Assembly: GCA_050084515.1 (NCBI GenBank)
Contig: CM114272.1
Coordinates: forward strand, 4,960,001 to 5,024,000
Source: Blasia pusilla
Taxonomy: Eukaryota > Marchantiophyta > Marchantiopsida > Blasiales
Direction: 5' to 3'
Length of the DNA stretch: 64,000 bases
In this document: positions 45,144 to 55,635 of the stretch, piece after piece
How positions within the stretch are numbered: position 1 is the first letter of the stretch
How the letters are laid out: every line of letters starts with the position of its first letter
The notes under the pieces: generated by a model
What the model saw: only the letters and a program-made list of their open reading frames with translations
Databases searched by the model: none
What the model was told of the DNA's origin: nothing
Translations under genes and position numbers: made by a program

Positions 45144-47178
45144 GATTGTATCCGAAGAGAATGTCACCCACCACTGGATCTTGGATTGCCATCGGGTGAA
45201 GAAAGTGCTAACAACGCACCTGGCAGAGTACAAGGGGTTCTTGGGCGACGCCCTTGTAAATGAGATGCTAGCAAAGGCTGCTCAAATAAAAAAAAATACT
45301 TGGGCAAATACATTTATTTCCCAAGATGTAGCCGTGATAATCCTTTGCTGGTCAAAGATACAGGCCGCCAAGAAGAGCGCTGCATTGGAGCTGGAGCGGG
45401 GGGAGAAAGTGTCTGTGTCTGAGCGTGCTAAATTCATCGAAGCTTCAGCTATGAAGTACACGGCAAGCAAGATGCAGCGCTACATCGCCATTCTCAACCC
45501 CGAACTTGGCCCCGATTTCTACAAGGAGTTGAAGGCGATAATCAAGCGCCAGTGGAAGAGGGATGAAGATCCGCAGGGTCGGATTGGGGAGAAGGTGTCT
45601 CTCGATGGCGTGCATCGATTTTCCTTCTCCGGAATCTCGGAATTTAGGAGAATCCGAGTGATGAAAATCAGTCTTGAGGGCACAGAGGCCCAAAAGAGGG
45701 CGGCACACCATCCTGCGGGTGTCTCTGATCCAGTGATCTCCCACTCGCTCTGTGAATGGTCATTCTGGGACGTGTTGCGGCTTCTCGGGAAGTCCATGCT
45801 CGTGGGTCTCCAAGCAAAGCTGAAAAGAATAGAGCCAGTTCCGGAGGAAGCAAACTTGGAGAGTGCTGAAGATTTTTAACTTTGGCTTGATGACATGTGG
45901 GACAAGCCCATAAAAAACCGAGGCTTCGGGACGATGTTCAGGTATTGCATCCTCCCTCAAGTAGACCTTGATGAAGAAATAGAGGCGAAGAAAAGGGATT
46001 TTGCAAAGAAGAAACGAGATCTTCAGGAGCAGGCAGCCGATGCATCTCGACTAAGAGTTGCCCAACGGATGGTGTTCACATACCTCATCCATTGTAAGAA
46101 TGTAGGTACATGGCAAAAAATACCGAGAGCCTGCAAATTTTGGGCTTCTCCACCTGATGGAGAGACATTTTCCATGTACGACATGGAGATGGCTCAAAGC
46201 ATGTCCGATTGGGAGGTGGAGAATTGCTCAATCTGGCTAGAGTTCAACGATCCTAAGGACATAACCAAGAAAAATCTATGCCTGCTCTATGATGCAATAA
46301 CCGCAGGTAGGGACGACATCCCCAATTTCGTGCAGGCTGAAGACTTTTTCGAAGGCAATGTGGAGGAGCAAGCCCTCAAGACAGAGGAGTTGGTGTCCAA
46401 GATCGTCAGCGCGAAGGACAAATCTACAGCGGGTCTCAAAGCCAAGGCGAGGGGATCGAAGAATTCCGAGGCGGAGTCTTCCCAAAGAGAGGCTGAGAAT
46501 TCAAGGCGAGAACCGAAATCGTCCGGGCAAGCGGGGAGAGAGGATTGGACGAGGTCCTCCCCAAAAAAAACTCCACGAGAGTCTGAGGTAATAGAGACCC
46601 CAACAAGCCTACCGCAAACTCGGGAGAAGCGGAAGTGAGAGGCGCCAAGGTTGTCCCAAGGAGCAGACCAGGATGTGGAATACACTCCATCATCCTTGGA
46701 AAGACATAGAGAAACAACGACCCGGAAAAGCGTCATCATTCAGTGCAGTAATCTTCTAGATGAGCGGAAAAGTTTCAGTTCCCAAGCGTCGACACCCGCC
46801 ATTGAGAAATTGAAAACGCTGGGATGGAAGATTCAACAAAACGGGCACACTCCCTGGATGATCCATGGGGAGGTCGAAGAGGCGGCGGTGGATCTCCTCG
46901 TCGCTGATTTGCCCTCGGGGTTGCACTTGTGGGACGAGAATCTGTCCGACGGGGTCCCACACTCGAATGTCCCTCTTTCTTATGATTAGATTGCGCTCCT
47001 GTTTTCCTTTGCATACGCTTATCTCAGTGACAGGGGCTCTTTCTTAGTTTTGAGTGGAGGGAGCAAGGACGAGCTCTTCAACCTACAGTGCGTCAAGAGG
47101 TCGCTAAAGTGGAGGACGGCGCAATTATGGGTCATCAAGAACGAGTACTCACTCCGATCCGTGACGAGTCAAATTCGG
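45144..47178 (+). pseudogene. ParB-methyltransferase gene copy 2, exon 3 (linker and first methyltransferase half)
   Basis: One reading frame of about 678 codons without a frameshift but with three stops: TAA 45877, TGA 46636, TAG 46987. Each could arise by one C-to-T change (CAA, CGA, CAG). It begins IVSEENVTHHWILDCHRVKK, continues through a helical middle region and a Lys/Ser/Glu-rich linker (about 46380-46640), then VADLPSGLHLWDENL (46903-46947) and YAYLSDRGSFLVLSGG. The latter pair resembles motif IV (DxPxG/Y) and the following strand of amino-group DNA methyltransferases. The donor GTAAGG is at 47179. The catalytic motif is not a textbook DPPY; Ser stands where Tyr is expected. Assignment is moderately sure; phase agreement with exon 2 of copy 1 supports one gene. 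Confidence 0.6.
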
Positions 47179-47640
47179 GTAAGGGCTCTAAGTCCGTATC
47201 CAAATTGTCTTTCTCGGACGGGTTGCATCTCTACATGCAACCCGTCAGATTGTTTGAGCTCGAGACTTCGGTGGTGCAATCCGTCTCAAAGCGACGAGTT
47301 GCCAATTTACCGTAAGTCTCCATTGGGTGAATGCAACCCGTCGGAACCCGACATGTTGCAAGTGCCTATGCTTTTTCCTTGTGTTTCGGGAATGTTGCAA
47401 CCCGTCTGAAAGCGAGGGGTTGCTCTTAGCCAACCATGGGCTGGTCTCAGCCAGCAACCTGTCGCCTTCCGACGGGTTGCTCATGGACAAAAAAATCACA
47501 AGACACTTGTAAAACAACCCGTCGGACTCCGATAGGTTGCTCCAATGTAAGGATTATAAGGAAGTTCTCTGGGGTTAAGCGAAGTTCTTTGGGGACGTAT
47601 TGCACATTATGTCACCATACCGAGAGTAGACCGTGATCAA
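47179..47640 (+). other. Second palindrome-filled intron of ParB-methyltransferase gene
   Basis: Starts at the GTAAGG donor. Six palindromes of the family lie between 47215 and 47545 (for example 47336-47360, 47398-47421, 47456-47481 and 47514-47541). The acceptor is not certain; coding similarity resumes before 47689. Confidence 0.6.
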
Positions 47641-47688
47641 GTAGCTCTTTCTTGTTCTTGACATTGTTTCCAACATGCTTTTACTGAG

Positions 47689-48183
47689 ATGGGCCACTCT
47701 TATGTTTATCGCTTTGTTCAGCCCGAGCACAACTTCCATGTGTTTAAGATCCTAGATCCCGTGAATCCATGCTCGATGGGTACAAACTTAGATAGTTTAT
47801 ACAATTCCCCAGGAATCTACATGCAAGACGGTACCCCTTACTTGGAAGAAGGAAAAGTCGCGAGCCCGATGCAAACGCTCATCAAGCTCTGCTCAAGGCC
47901 GGGTGACTTGGTGTTTGACTTAGTGGGCCTTTCAGTGGGCGAGTATCGAGACGCTGGCAGAGTGGCATGAACATTCTCGCCTTGAGGGAAGGCGACAATT
48001 GTTTGACCTTTGCAAAGAGGCAAAGCCAGATCACGATAGGCTAGTTGGGGCGTACAACTCTCCTCCAAAGCCGAGAGCTCCGGTTCCCGACCCACCATTG
48101 GTAGTGATACCATCGTCACTTCCACGATTTGGAGAATCGGAGGGCAAGGCCGACGATGAGTTCGGAAGAGCTCTCGGACGATA
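47689..48183 (+). pseudogene. ParB-methyltransferase gene copy 2, last part (AdoMet-binding half)
   Basis: A frame starting HSYVYRFVQPEHNFHVFKIL leads to GKVASPMQTLIKLCSRPGDLVFDLVGLS (to 47937), then AGRVA and a stop at 47968. This matches the C-terminal part of N4/N6 amino-methyltransferases, where a conserved K/R-P...LI segment precedes motif I (DxFxGxG, AdoMet binding). Here motif I reads FDLVGLS, so the second Gly is lost. Motif I lying after motif IV corresponds to the beta-type order. Degenerate tail sequence continues to about 48240. With exon 3 it gives the gene a DNA-modification role in the ancestral state; this copy is dead. Confidence 0.6.
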
Positions 48184-48239
48184 ACGAGTGAGTTCAAAGA
48201 ACTCAGGACCCAGCTTTGGCTGCAGCGTTTGGAGTAGGG

Positions 48240-49560
48240 ATTAATTTGATGATGAGGCAAAAGAATTCATAGAATAGATCAAATGTCTGATTGAGCTTCT
48301 TTCGGACATAATAAAGGACAAGATTTTTTCGAACGATGATGGTGTTTGTAAAAGTTTGTTGAATGTCTTTTTTGGTCTTGTCAAATGTGATCGTCTATGT
48401 ACTCTGACAGTTCATATTGCAACCCATCAGATTTCCACGGGTTGCAACTTTTCCCTTTTTGACCACTCCACCTTTTTAACCAGATTGATCAGACTCTTTC
48501 CCTGTTGGTCCAACTTTATAGGCATTCTGGTGGGCTTCTTCACTATGGCACCTTCCCCTAGTATCGTCAAACAAGGCGTAGGCTTCTTCTCTTCTCTAAG
48601 ACGTTTAGGATTCCTACTACCTGTTGGATTGCCATCATGGTATTTCCAAGGACGGAGCACATATTGATACTGGATGGGTGTGACATTGCAGAGCGTACAA
48701 GATTTATTGCGGAGGAAGGCGGTGGGAGTCAAATCAGGTTACATGGCACCGTTATGGTGTACCTAGGGGGGGGCCAAGGCTCTCCAATTCGCCAACATTT
48801 TCGATCCCCGTCTACAATCGGCCAAAGGAGCCACTTGTATCCCAGGACATTCCTTTTGTATAGGAACCTAGGAGAGTTAGGAGTAAATTTGTAGATGACG
48901 AGGCTGAAGAAATCATAGACGAGATCAAATGTACATTTCCGAGCTTCCTTCGGATGTAATAAAGGACAAGATTTTTTCAAACGATAATGGTGTTTGTAAA
49001 AGTTTGTTGAAGATTTTTTTTGGACTTGTCGATTTTGTTCGTCTAGCTACTCTGAATTTTTATTTTGCAACCCATCTAATTCCGACGGGTTGCAACTTTT
49101 CACTTTTTCACCATTGCAACTTTTCAACCATTTCCAAGCAAGCAGTCGGATTTGGACAGGTTGGCTGCTTGAGTGATCGGACTCTTTCCCTGGGAGACCA
49201 AATTCTGAGGCATTGTGGCGGGCTTCTTCACTTTTGGCTCGTTCCCCTAGTATCGTCAAACTAGTCGTAGGCTTCTTTTCTTCTCTAAGACGTGATGGAT
49301 TCCTAAAGCCTGTCGAATCTCCATTTCGGATTCCCAACCAGTTGGATCTTCGTGGGTATAGGGTGGAATGGAATCACTTCTCAAAATCTTTCCTTTGTTA
49401 TGGTGAGTTTGCTTGCAAGGGGTGCAAGCCATCTAATTCTGACGAGTTGCAAGAGTTGCAATCTGTAAAATTCCGACGGATTGGGAGGGGTGTAGCTTCT
49501 CGGTTTCTCACATTTAGGATTTGGATGAAGGGACATGAGTTCCTCTTTACTCAGCATGAC
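48240..49560 (+). repeat. Tandemly duplicated 3' end of composite unit with palindromes
   Basis: The segment 48260-48640 is repeated at 48905-49290. Shared landmarks are AAAGGACAAGATTTTTTC, AACGATAATGGTGTTTGTAA (one mismatch), TTGCAACCCATC...GGGTTGCAACTTTTC and GGCTTCTT(C/T)TCTTCTCTAAG. Each copy contains one palindrome, and a third lies at 49420-49480. No gene recognised; short frames resemble a decayed C-terminal coding tail. Confidence 0.7.
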
Positions 49561-49882
49561 TAACAATCTTTTGGTTTAATTATTGTCTCCTTTGTTCACA
49601 TTTCACAAAGTTGGTCTTTATTTCAACCTTTCATTGAGATGAGATTGCTATACATCAAATTATTTGCCAATGGTCCTCCAACAAAAATACCCTTGGGCAT
49701 AGCTTATTGTAGATCGAGACAGGCAATGTGAAGAAACTTAGGTGATATGGAGATTGAGATATGGTCACACTAGGGATAGATACTCTCTCATCTATTCATC
49801 ACATTCACATTAGCCTCCATGTCCAACAAGAAATACATATATTGCCCTTTAATGGACAAGTGCACCCATGGCAAACATCTAT

Positions 49883-51130
49883 TCAATGCAGTACCAAGTT
49901 CGGCATACTTAATCCGAATTCAAACACGCCTTCAATGGTTTTAGTGTCACCGATGGCGTCTTGCCAATCCGGTTCACTTGTATGCTCGCCATCAATGAAG
50001 AATGGAGCAGCGTTCAGGCATTCCTTCACAAAATGTCCCACCGAATCCACCAAAAACACCGCGTGCATCGACCACGAAAGCGTCACCAAAGATCTGCGGC
50101 GCCGCTACCAAATTTGCTCAGGTTCAGATCTTGGTATCTTAGATTTGGCTAAGCTGGCGCTGTGTTTCGGACTGCGTCTGGCGACCTGGTTCAGATCGAC
50201 CCCACCGTTGAACCTCCAGATCTAGCTCGCGGTGGCAAGGCACCAAATCCCCGCATTGTAGTGCTAGATTTCCCGGCCCTTCCGTGGCCTTGAATGTGGC
50301 TGTTGACTTTGCCAATTCTCCATCGTCTTGTTGGTTTGAACTCGCGTGCTGCTGGTCTAGTTGTTTCCAAACGAGCGTGCTCTTGCCGTGCGAATTCCAC
50401 ATTCTCCAACTTCTTAAACATGGCTTCCAGCGGTAACTCATCCCCCCACTCTTCCACCTTCATGGCATAGGAGTGTTGTAACTCTGCGATGAACCGATAG
50501 CGCCTCCCTTCCACATTCATCATTCACGCAAGAGTCGCGAAGTGACCAAACTCAAATATGTAATCCCGATTACTCTTGGTCCGACGTAAAGACTTTAGCG
50601 CCTTGCGTCTAAGCACATATTCATTGGCGGGCACTAGCCGTGCCCAAATCAAGTGCTTCAGCTCCTCTCATGTGCTAATGGGCGGATATGCGGCCGCTTA
50701 CCGTTCGCGCTGCATCGCCATTAACCATCGATGCGCCATGTCTTCTAAGTAGGAACATGCGTACGTGAACCACCTTGCCTGAGCAAAACATTGTAGATAC
50801 AATGACATAGCCAATTCCCTGATTCAAATAAACTCAGGTCCCACTCTCCATTATAGAGAGGCCATTCCGCCGACTTTGGCCACCACAGCCCGCGTCTCTC
50901 ACCTTCAACTTGTGTGCTAGGGTGATATGCCGCCGATATGGAATGGGGAGGGGAATTGGGCGAATCTGTAGTTGCACGACCCGTAGGCTCAATAGCTATG
51001 ACAGGCTCTTAAGGTGTCGTTGCCGCCTCACTCACATTGTCAAACATGGCTTGGCGTAGCTGCTCTAGTTCATCCTCACGTTCTTTGAGTCTGATTTCCT
51101 GGGCTTCTCTTTGAGTTTCTGCCTGTGCTT
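49883..51130 (-). pseudogene. LTR-retrotransposon gag remnant
   Basis: From about 51130 downward the minus strand reads a coiled-coil-like EIRLKEREDELEQLRQAMFD, a decayed capsid region, then RRYRFIAELQHSYAMKVEEW and KKLENVEFARQEHARLE (50191-50523), and a degenerate zinc knuckle (DSVGHFVKEC near 50050). This is the usual order in plant Gag proteins. Many stops. No LTR or pol is attached. Confidence 0.65.
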
Positions 51131-51829
51131 GTCACTGTTCCATCTCTAATCTCGATCCACGGAATCATGTGTGCACCATTGATCTTCTCGAGTCCAGATC
51201 TGATTCTTGCAATCACCGAGCAACACCACAAGCACAACTACAAGATGCTACACTTCATCACTCAAAATCTTGGCGCGCCACCAAACCTCTCGGAGTTTAG
51301 CTCTCTGATGTCTAATCACAAGGGCTCAATTCTCAACGCACACTCAACCACCAATCTCAACCAACAAACCTGATTTGGGCTCACTTCTAAGCTGAAACTA
51401 ACCTTAAACTTCTAGCTCTATCTCAAAGACCAAGACACTCTAATCAAACTTGAGATTCGACTTGAAACCTTCAAGTAGCGTTCTTTCCGATTTTGGATTC
51501 CGATCCTAAACCCTCGTATTTGTAGACATGCCTTCATTTATTATTATAGACGGCTCATGTCTAACTGGCATCCAAATGGAAGCTACCACTCTAATTATGT
51601 CAAGACGAATTTTTTTTTTATTTAACATGCACAATTCGAGTTCTCATCATAACTATGCGACCTATCATTTCCGGTGTACCCCTTACATATTCTTACTCAC
51701 GCCTTTCACAGTTAACATAAAGGAAAGGCGTCGCTAATTGCAAACTGAGATCCATTTTGAAAAGCCATCCCCACACAGGAAAGGAGACCATATGGTCCTG
51801 TGATATGCCTTCCAAGTCAAGCCAATATT
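51131..51829. other. Unassigned flank between gag remnant and dirigent block B
   Basis: No gene recognised. Mixed AT-rich sequence with a T run at 51612-51620. Similarity to block A begins near 51833 (CCATGCTCTCGGATAT), matching 16161. Confidence 0.5.
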
Positions 51830-52228
51830 TGTCCATGCTCTCGGATATTCTTTGCCCGCGGACAGTAATTATCTCGCCTTGAAAATTAGCCAATATTAGT
51901 AGCATAGGTGTTTTCTAAAAACATAGAGGCTTGGCCAGGAAGAAGATACGAGTGGATATAGTCCTCGATGCCTTTTCACACACATAAAATGTTTCGTAGA
52001 AGGGTCCTCTAATATCTGAACACGTTCAGGTGATTTTGTCTTACGAAAAGTTGGCAGATCAGGGAATGCCATACATTGGTAGGGAGAGAGTCTACAACTC
52101 CTTATCCCGAATCTAGCTCTCTACGCAGCCCACATATCGAAGCTAAGGCAATCCTGCACATGCTTGACACCATATGAGCCATCAACTCGGTACTTGCTGA
52201 CCACCTACTCACACTACAGCTGCCATTG

Positions 52229-52834
52229 CTAGTTCAATTCAGACCGGTCATCATTAATCTGGACTTCTCCGACCACCCTGTAAGCATCTCCGCCACGAAC
52301 CCTCTCGTATCTCAAGGTACCGCGAGCACCAGCAAGTCCCCCTCTTCCACCGACGATGGCGAGCTCCTGGTTGCTCTGGTCTTCACCGTTCTCTAAGTTC
52401 CACAGACCACGGATGTGAAGCTGAGCATCGGCTAATCTCCTTCCCTGATCAGAATGGTCTCCTTGGTCGCTGATCTCCACGTCCTTGAACTGGATGCTAG
52501 AAACCTCATGAACCTGGTTCTGGTTGGCGTAGAAGTAGAGACCGCTGACGGTGGCTTGGTGCTCGGAGTTGCGATCCTCTGTCTTGGTCGTCCTGTTGGA
52601 GAACACGATCCCCCTGCAGGCCTCTCTGTCCCTGCCGTTGTCCCTTCCATCGTCTGATCTGGGTCCGAAAACGTCCACCTCATTGGAATCGCGATCAGAA
52701 TCTCCATCATCAGCCTGCTGCTGATATATCTCGAAGCGGATGGTCTGGGCTTCACGTCTGTCTGCTTGCGTCACGCACAAGCTGGCCAGCATCACGCATC
52801 CGGCCAGAATCAAGAGCATGTTACCGCGGGCCAT
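52229..52834 (-). CDS. Dirigent-like secreted protein (block B, minus)
   Basis: 201 residues from ATG 52834, same length as 16918-17523 and differing at about a dozen positions. Signal peptide with MLLILAGCVMLASLC; Asp/Arg-rich stretch DSDRDSNEVDVFGPRSDDG; barrel part with SEHQATVSGLYFYAN and ELAIVGGRGGLAGARGTLRY, where an Arg replaces the Ser of the GGSG motif, a notable change at a loop conserved in dirigent proteins. It ends SELN. The leader intron (52863-53329) has a GC donor (GCAAGT) instead of GT. TATA box at 53404-53413. Divergent from 55048-55635. Expected role: extracellular dirigent-type protein. Confidence 0.85.
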   Translation of the reverse strand: MARGNMLLILAGCVMLASLCVTQADRREAQTIRFEIYQQQADDGDSDRDSNEVDVFGPRSDDGRDNGRDREACRGIVFSNRTTKTEDRNSEHQATVSGLYFYANQNQVHEVSSIQFKDVEISDQGDHSDQGRRLADAQLHIRGLWNLENGEDQSNQELAIVGGRGGLAGARGTLRYERVRGGDAYRVVGEVQINDDRSELN

Positions 52835-53403
52835 GGTGACAAATCTGCAGGCGGACGTAAGGCTGGACAAGCGTGTGACTAGAAATAATCATAGGCCTTC
52901 ACCGGACTAGAATCGAGTGTTGACCTCAGCTTCATATTCTTCAAACATTCAAACATACAGAACTGTCATGAAGGACAAACCAATCGATATACTCTCGAAT
53001 GGAAGAATTATAGAATGATGACAAAATCAACCTAGGATACCAAGAGTTGCTTGAAAAATGTGGTTATCTTTATGGAAGAACACATGCTGATACCATGCCC
53101 AAGTGTGGTAAGAAGGCTCAATTCCAACGCTGCAGCTAGAATAGCTCTCTTTCGTGATTTACGTTCAGATTTAAGCGTCTCTTTCTTGAATTAGTGACGA
53201 CATCGATGAATTGGGCTCAACCAGCAAACAAGTTATCGAACACCTAATTATATCGGTCTTGTACACCTTCGCAAAACCCACATCTATTGCGTCCATCCAT
53301 CAATCAAAGATAGAGAAAGGGGTACTTGCAAGCGTATGATTGCGGATTTAGGTGGATCTCCGAAGTGCAACTGGAACTGGTAAATTGCAGCTGATCTTGA
53401 CGG

Positions 53404-53413
53404 TTATTTATAC
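53404..53413 (-). promoter_or_regulatory. TATA box, dirigent gene 52229-52834
   Basis: GTATAAATAA on the minus strand, same context as 18065-18074. Confidence 0.75.
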
Positions 53414-54188
53414 GGACTCCGCTCATGGGCGCGTGGTACGTGCTGACAAGAGTAGATAATGTCAGTTTGCTAAGAAACCAAGGGCATGTGCACAAAATAC
53501 GTGCCACATACTTTTACAAGTGAAGCCCAGATACGGCATGTATGGCACCAAATCTTCGAATACTACGAGAAATCTTCTCAAGATAAGTTCTGTGATAACG
53601 GATAGGCTTAATCCGCGACCTATGAGAAATGGCCGGTTTTAATGTGCCTGGAAGTACCGGACGTAAGTCGTCCATCCAACGATATGCCTCCCGCCCAAGG
53701 ATTCATTAAAAGAATGTTTCTGTTCTCACCGGATGGCGGAGTACTAAACTCTGTACGGGGAAAAAACATCAAATAAAAGGGAAAATATAAGAACCCCGTC
53801 GGAAAGCTTACCGAAGCGTGTAAGGAACTAAAAACTAAATCTATGGCTTAGTTGGAGCTAGCCCGCAGGCCCCTCCACCAACCTCATGATTCAACTGAGG
53901 TTAAGAAAAGAACAGATATTGGTAGGTTGAAACCTCGCTGAGGTGCACCCAAGAATGTTGTAAATCTGGGTCTGGGCTTGACTACTCATAGGATCAATCC
54001 AAGTCATGGAGTTGTAAGGAGGGATATTTCACTCCTAGCACAAATAGGAAAGAACCTGATGAAGGAATCCTTTTGCTACTATAATTGAAAGCTGGCCGTT
54101 GGGACATCCCAATGACTCTATTTTCTATGCAACGGTCGGAAGAAGACTAAGCCATCGGAAACTCTCAATCTGAGAAGATTAATTTGAA

Positions 54189-54229
54189 GAAAGTAACGGC
54201 GCGTGAGAATCTCACGCGCCGTTACTTTC
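54189..54229. promoter_or_regulatory. Perfect 41-bp palindrome upstream of plus-strand dirigent gene
   Basis: Two exact 20-base arms (GAAAGTAACGGCGCG...) around a single A. It lies about 100 bases upstream of the TATA box at 54328. The homologous sites in blocks A and C are imperfect. Contains CACGCG and CGCGTG words. Confidence 0.8.
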
Positions 54230-54327
54230 GGTTGTGACGAGTGGACGGACTTCTACTCGTAGCAACACGTATCATGGAAGGGGGAATATACTACTCTTGG
54301 TTTGCACGAGCTCAAGACCAGAGTCAG

Positions 54328-54335
54328 CATAAATA
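54328..54335 (+). promoter_or_regulatory. TATA box, dirigent gene 55048-55635
   Basis: CATAAATA followed by CCCGTTGAG, as at 19057-19064. Confidence 0.7.
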
Positions 54336-55047
54336 CCCGTTGAGATACGATACAATTCATCACTTGTACTTCAGCTTCCAGGAACTTTCTGAATCATTGG
54401 ACAGAAGCTTGTGGGTGAATTATCTCGAATCGATCTTGTGTATGCGTTGTGGAGATGAATAACTATTCTATATCTGAGTCTCGACCAAAATTTATTACAG
54501 ATGCTCATTGATTGTCGTCGCTCTATTTTCTGCTTAAATTCGTTTATGCCGTAACCGGTCCACTGTTTCACTCTTGACGGTGCACAAGAGTTTCTAGTTT
54601 ATGGTTTTCAAGTCTTCTTCTCCACACACTCTGCTGCAACGTCTTAGATAGATTGTTTCCTTCATCAATCTCTGCTCACTTTTAATCTCTGAGGAAAAAT
54701 TATCCATAGAACCCCGCGCTGCATGACTGTTGAAGAGAATTTCCACTGGCATGGAGTTTAGTTTTACGAGGTCTTTACACTTCCGGAGGACGTGATGCGA
54801 GATGAATTCCCAATCCAGTTCAGTTTTGCGTGTTTTATACCTTGCCCAAGAGTGCTCAATGTGAGATCAAAACTCAATTGAATGAAGCATTCTAGAGAAC
54901 TTAACATAGCTACAATACGATCAGTGATGTATTTGAGTTCTGCTTGCCGTCTAGGAATGCAACATCGCTTTCTGACTATGAGGATGGATCAATCCTCACT
55001 AATCGTATGCTTGTGCAGATTCTAGCGTTTGTCACAGATTTGCAACC

Positions 55048-55635
55048 ATGACCCGAGTAAACATGATCTTGATTCTGGCCGGCTGCGTAATGCTGGCCAG
55101 CGTGTGCTACGTGCAAGCTGACAGACGTGAACGGCAGACCCTCCGCTTCGAAATATATGAGCAGGCCGATGGCGATTCTGATCGAGATTCCAACGAGGTC
55201 GAAGTGTTCGGACCCAGATCCAACGGCGGCAGGGACAGAGACACCGGCAGGGGTGTGGTGTACTCCAACAGGGCGACCAAGAGGGAGGATCGCAACTCGG
55301 AGCACCAAGCCACCGTCAGCGGTCTCTACTTCTACGCCAACGAGACCCAGGTTCATGAGGTTTCCAGCATCCAGTTCCAGGACGTGGAGATCAACGACCA
55401 GGGAGACAGATCTGACCAGGGTAGGAGATTCGCCGATGCTCAGCTCCACCTCCGCGGTCTTTGGAACTTGGAGAACGGTCAGGACCAGAGGAATCAGGAG
55501 CTCGCCATTATCGGTGGAAGCGGGGGACTTGCTGGCGCGCGGGGTACCGTGAGATACGAGAGGGTTCGTGGTGGAGACGCTTACAGGGTGATCGGCGAGG
55601 TGGAGATTAATGATGACGGGTCTCAGTTGCATTAG
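55048..55635 (+). CDS. Dirigent-like secreted protein (block B, plus)
   Basis: 195 residues from ATG 55048. Signal peptide MTRVNMILILAGCVMLASVC (cut after VQA); FEIYEQADGDSDRDSNEVEV; a shorter RD-rich stretch than its homologues (one DNGRD unit fewer); then SEHQATVSGLYFYANETQ and ELAIIGGSGGLAGARGTVRY, the dirigent GGSG region, and a GEVEINDDGSQLH end. ANETQ contains an N-glycosylation sequon, fitting a secreted protein; the other copies have NENQ there and lack it. Leader intron about 54411-55018 (GTGGGT donor, TTGTGCAG acceptor). AATAAA at 55849. The perfect palindrome and a TATA box lie upstream. Confidence 0.87.
   Translation: MTRVNMILILAGCVMLASVCYVQADRRERQTLRFEIYEQADGDSDRDSNEVEVFGPRSNGGRDRDTGRGVVYSNRATKREDRNSEHQATVSGLYFYANETQVHEVSSIQFQDVEINDQGDRSDQGRRFADAQLHLRGLWNLENGQDQRNQELAIIGGSGGLAGARGTVRYERVRGGDAYRVIGEVEINDDGSQLH

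Larger units (their letters stand above)
36720..49560. mobile_element. Composite MULE-like unit: transposase (-) and ParB-DNA methyltransferase (+)
   Basis: Two divergent multi-exon genes share a palindrome-array spacer (41270-41965). The same palindrome occurs in introns of both genes and in the outer non-coding ends (near 36944-36975, 48418-48450, 49065-49095, 49420-49480). The same gene pair, spacing and promoters recur at 656-5025, so the pair travels as a unit. Terminal inverted repeats and target duplication were not resolved; limits are those of the palindrome family and of sequence shared between copies. A retroelement piece (43321-44421) is inserted. All coding copies are broken. Confidence 0.6.

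Noticed and set aside
46903-46947. Alternative reading of the DLPSG region as a generic linker without catalytic meaning
   Set aside because: Not fully excluded, but the order with the later PGDLVFDLVG segment and ParB-like N-terminus makes a methyltransferase more likely; kept with moderate confidence.
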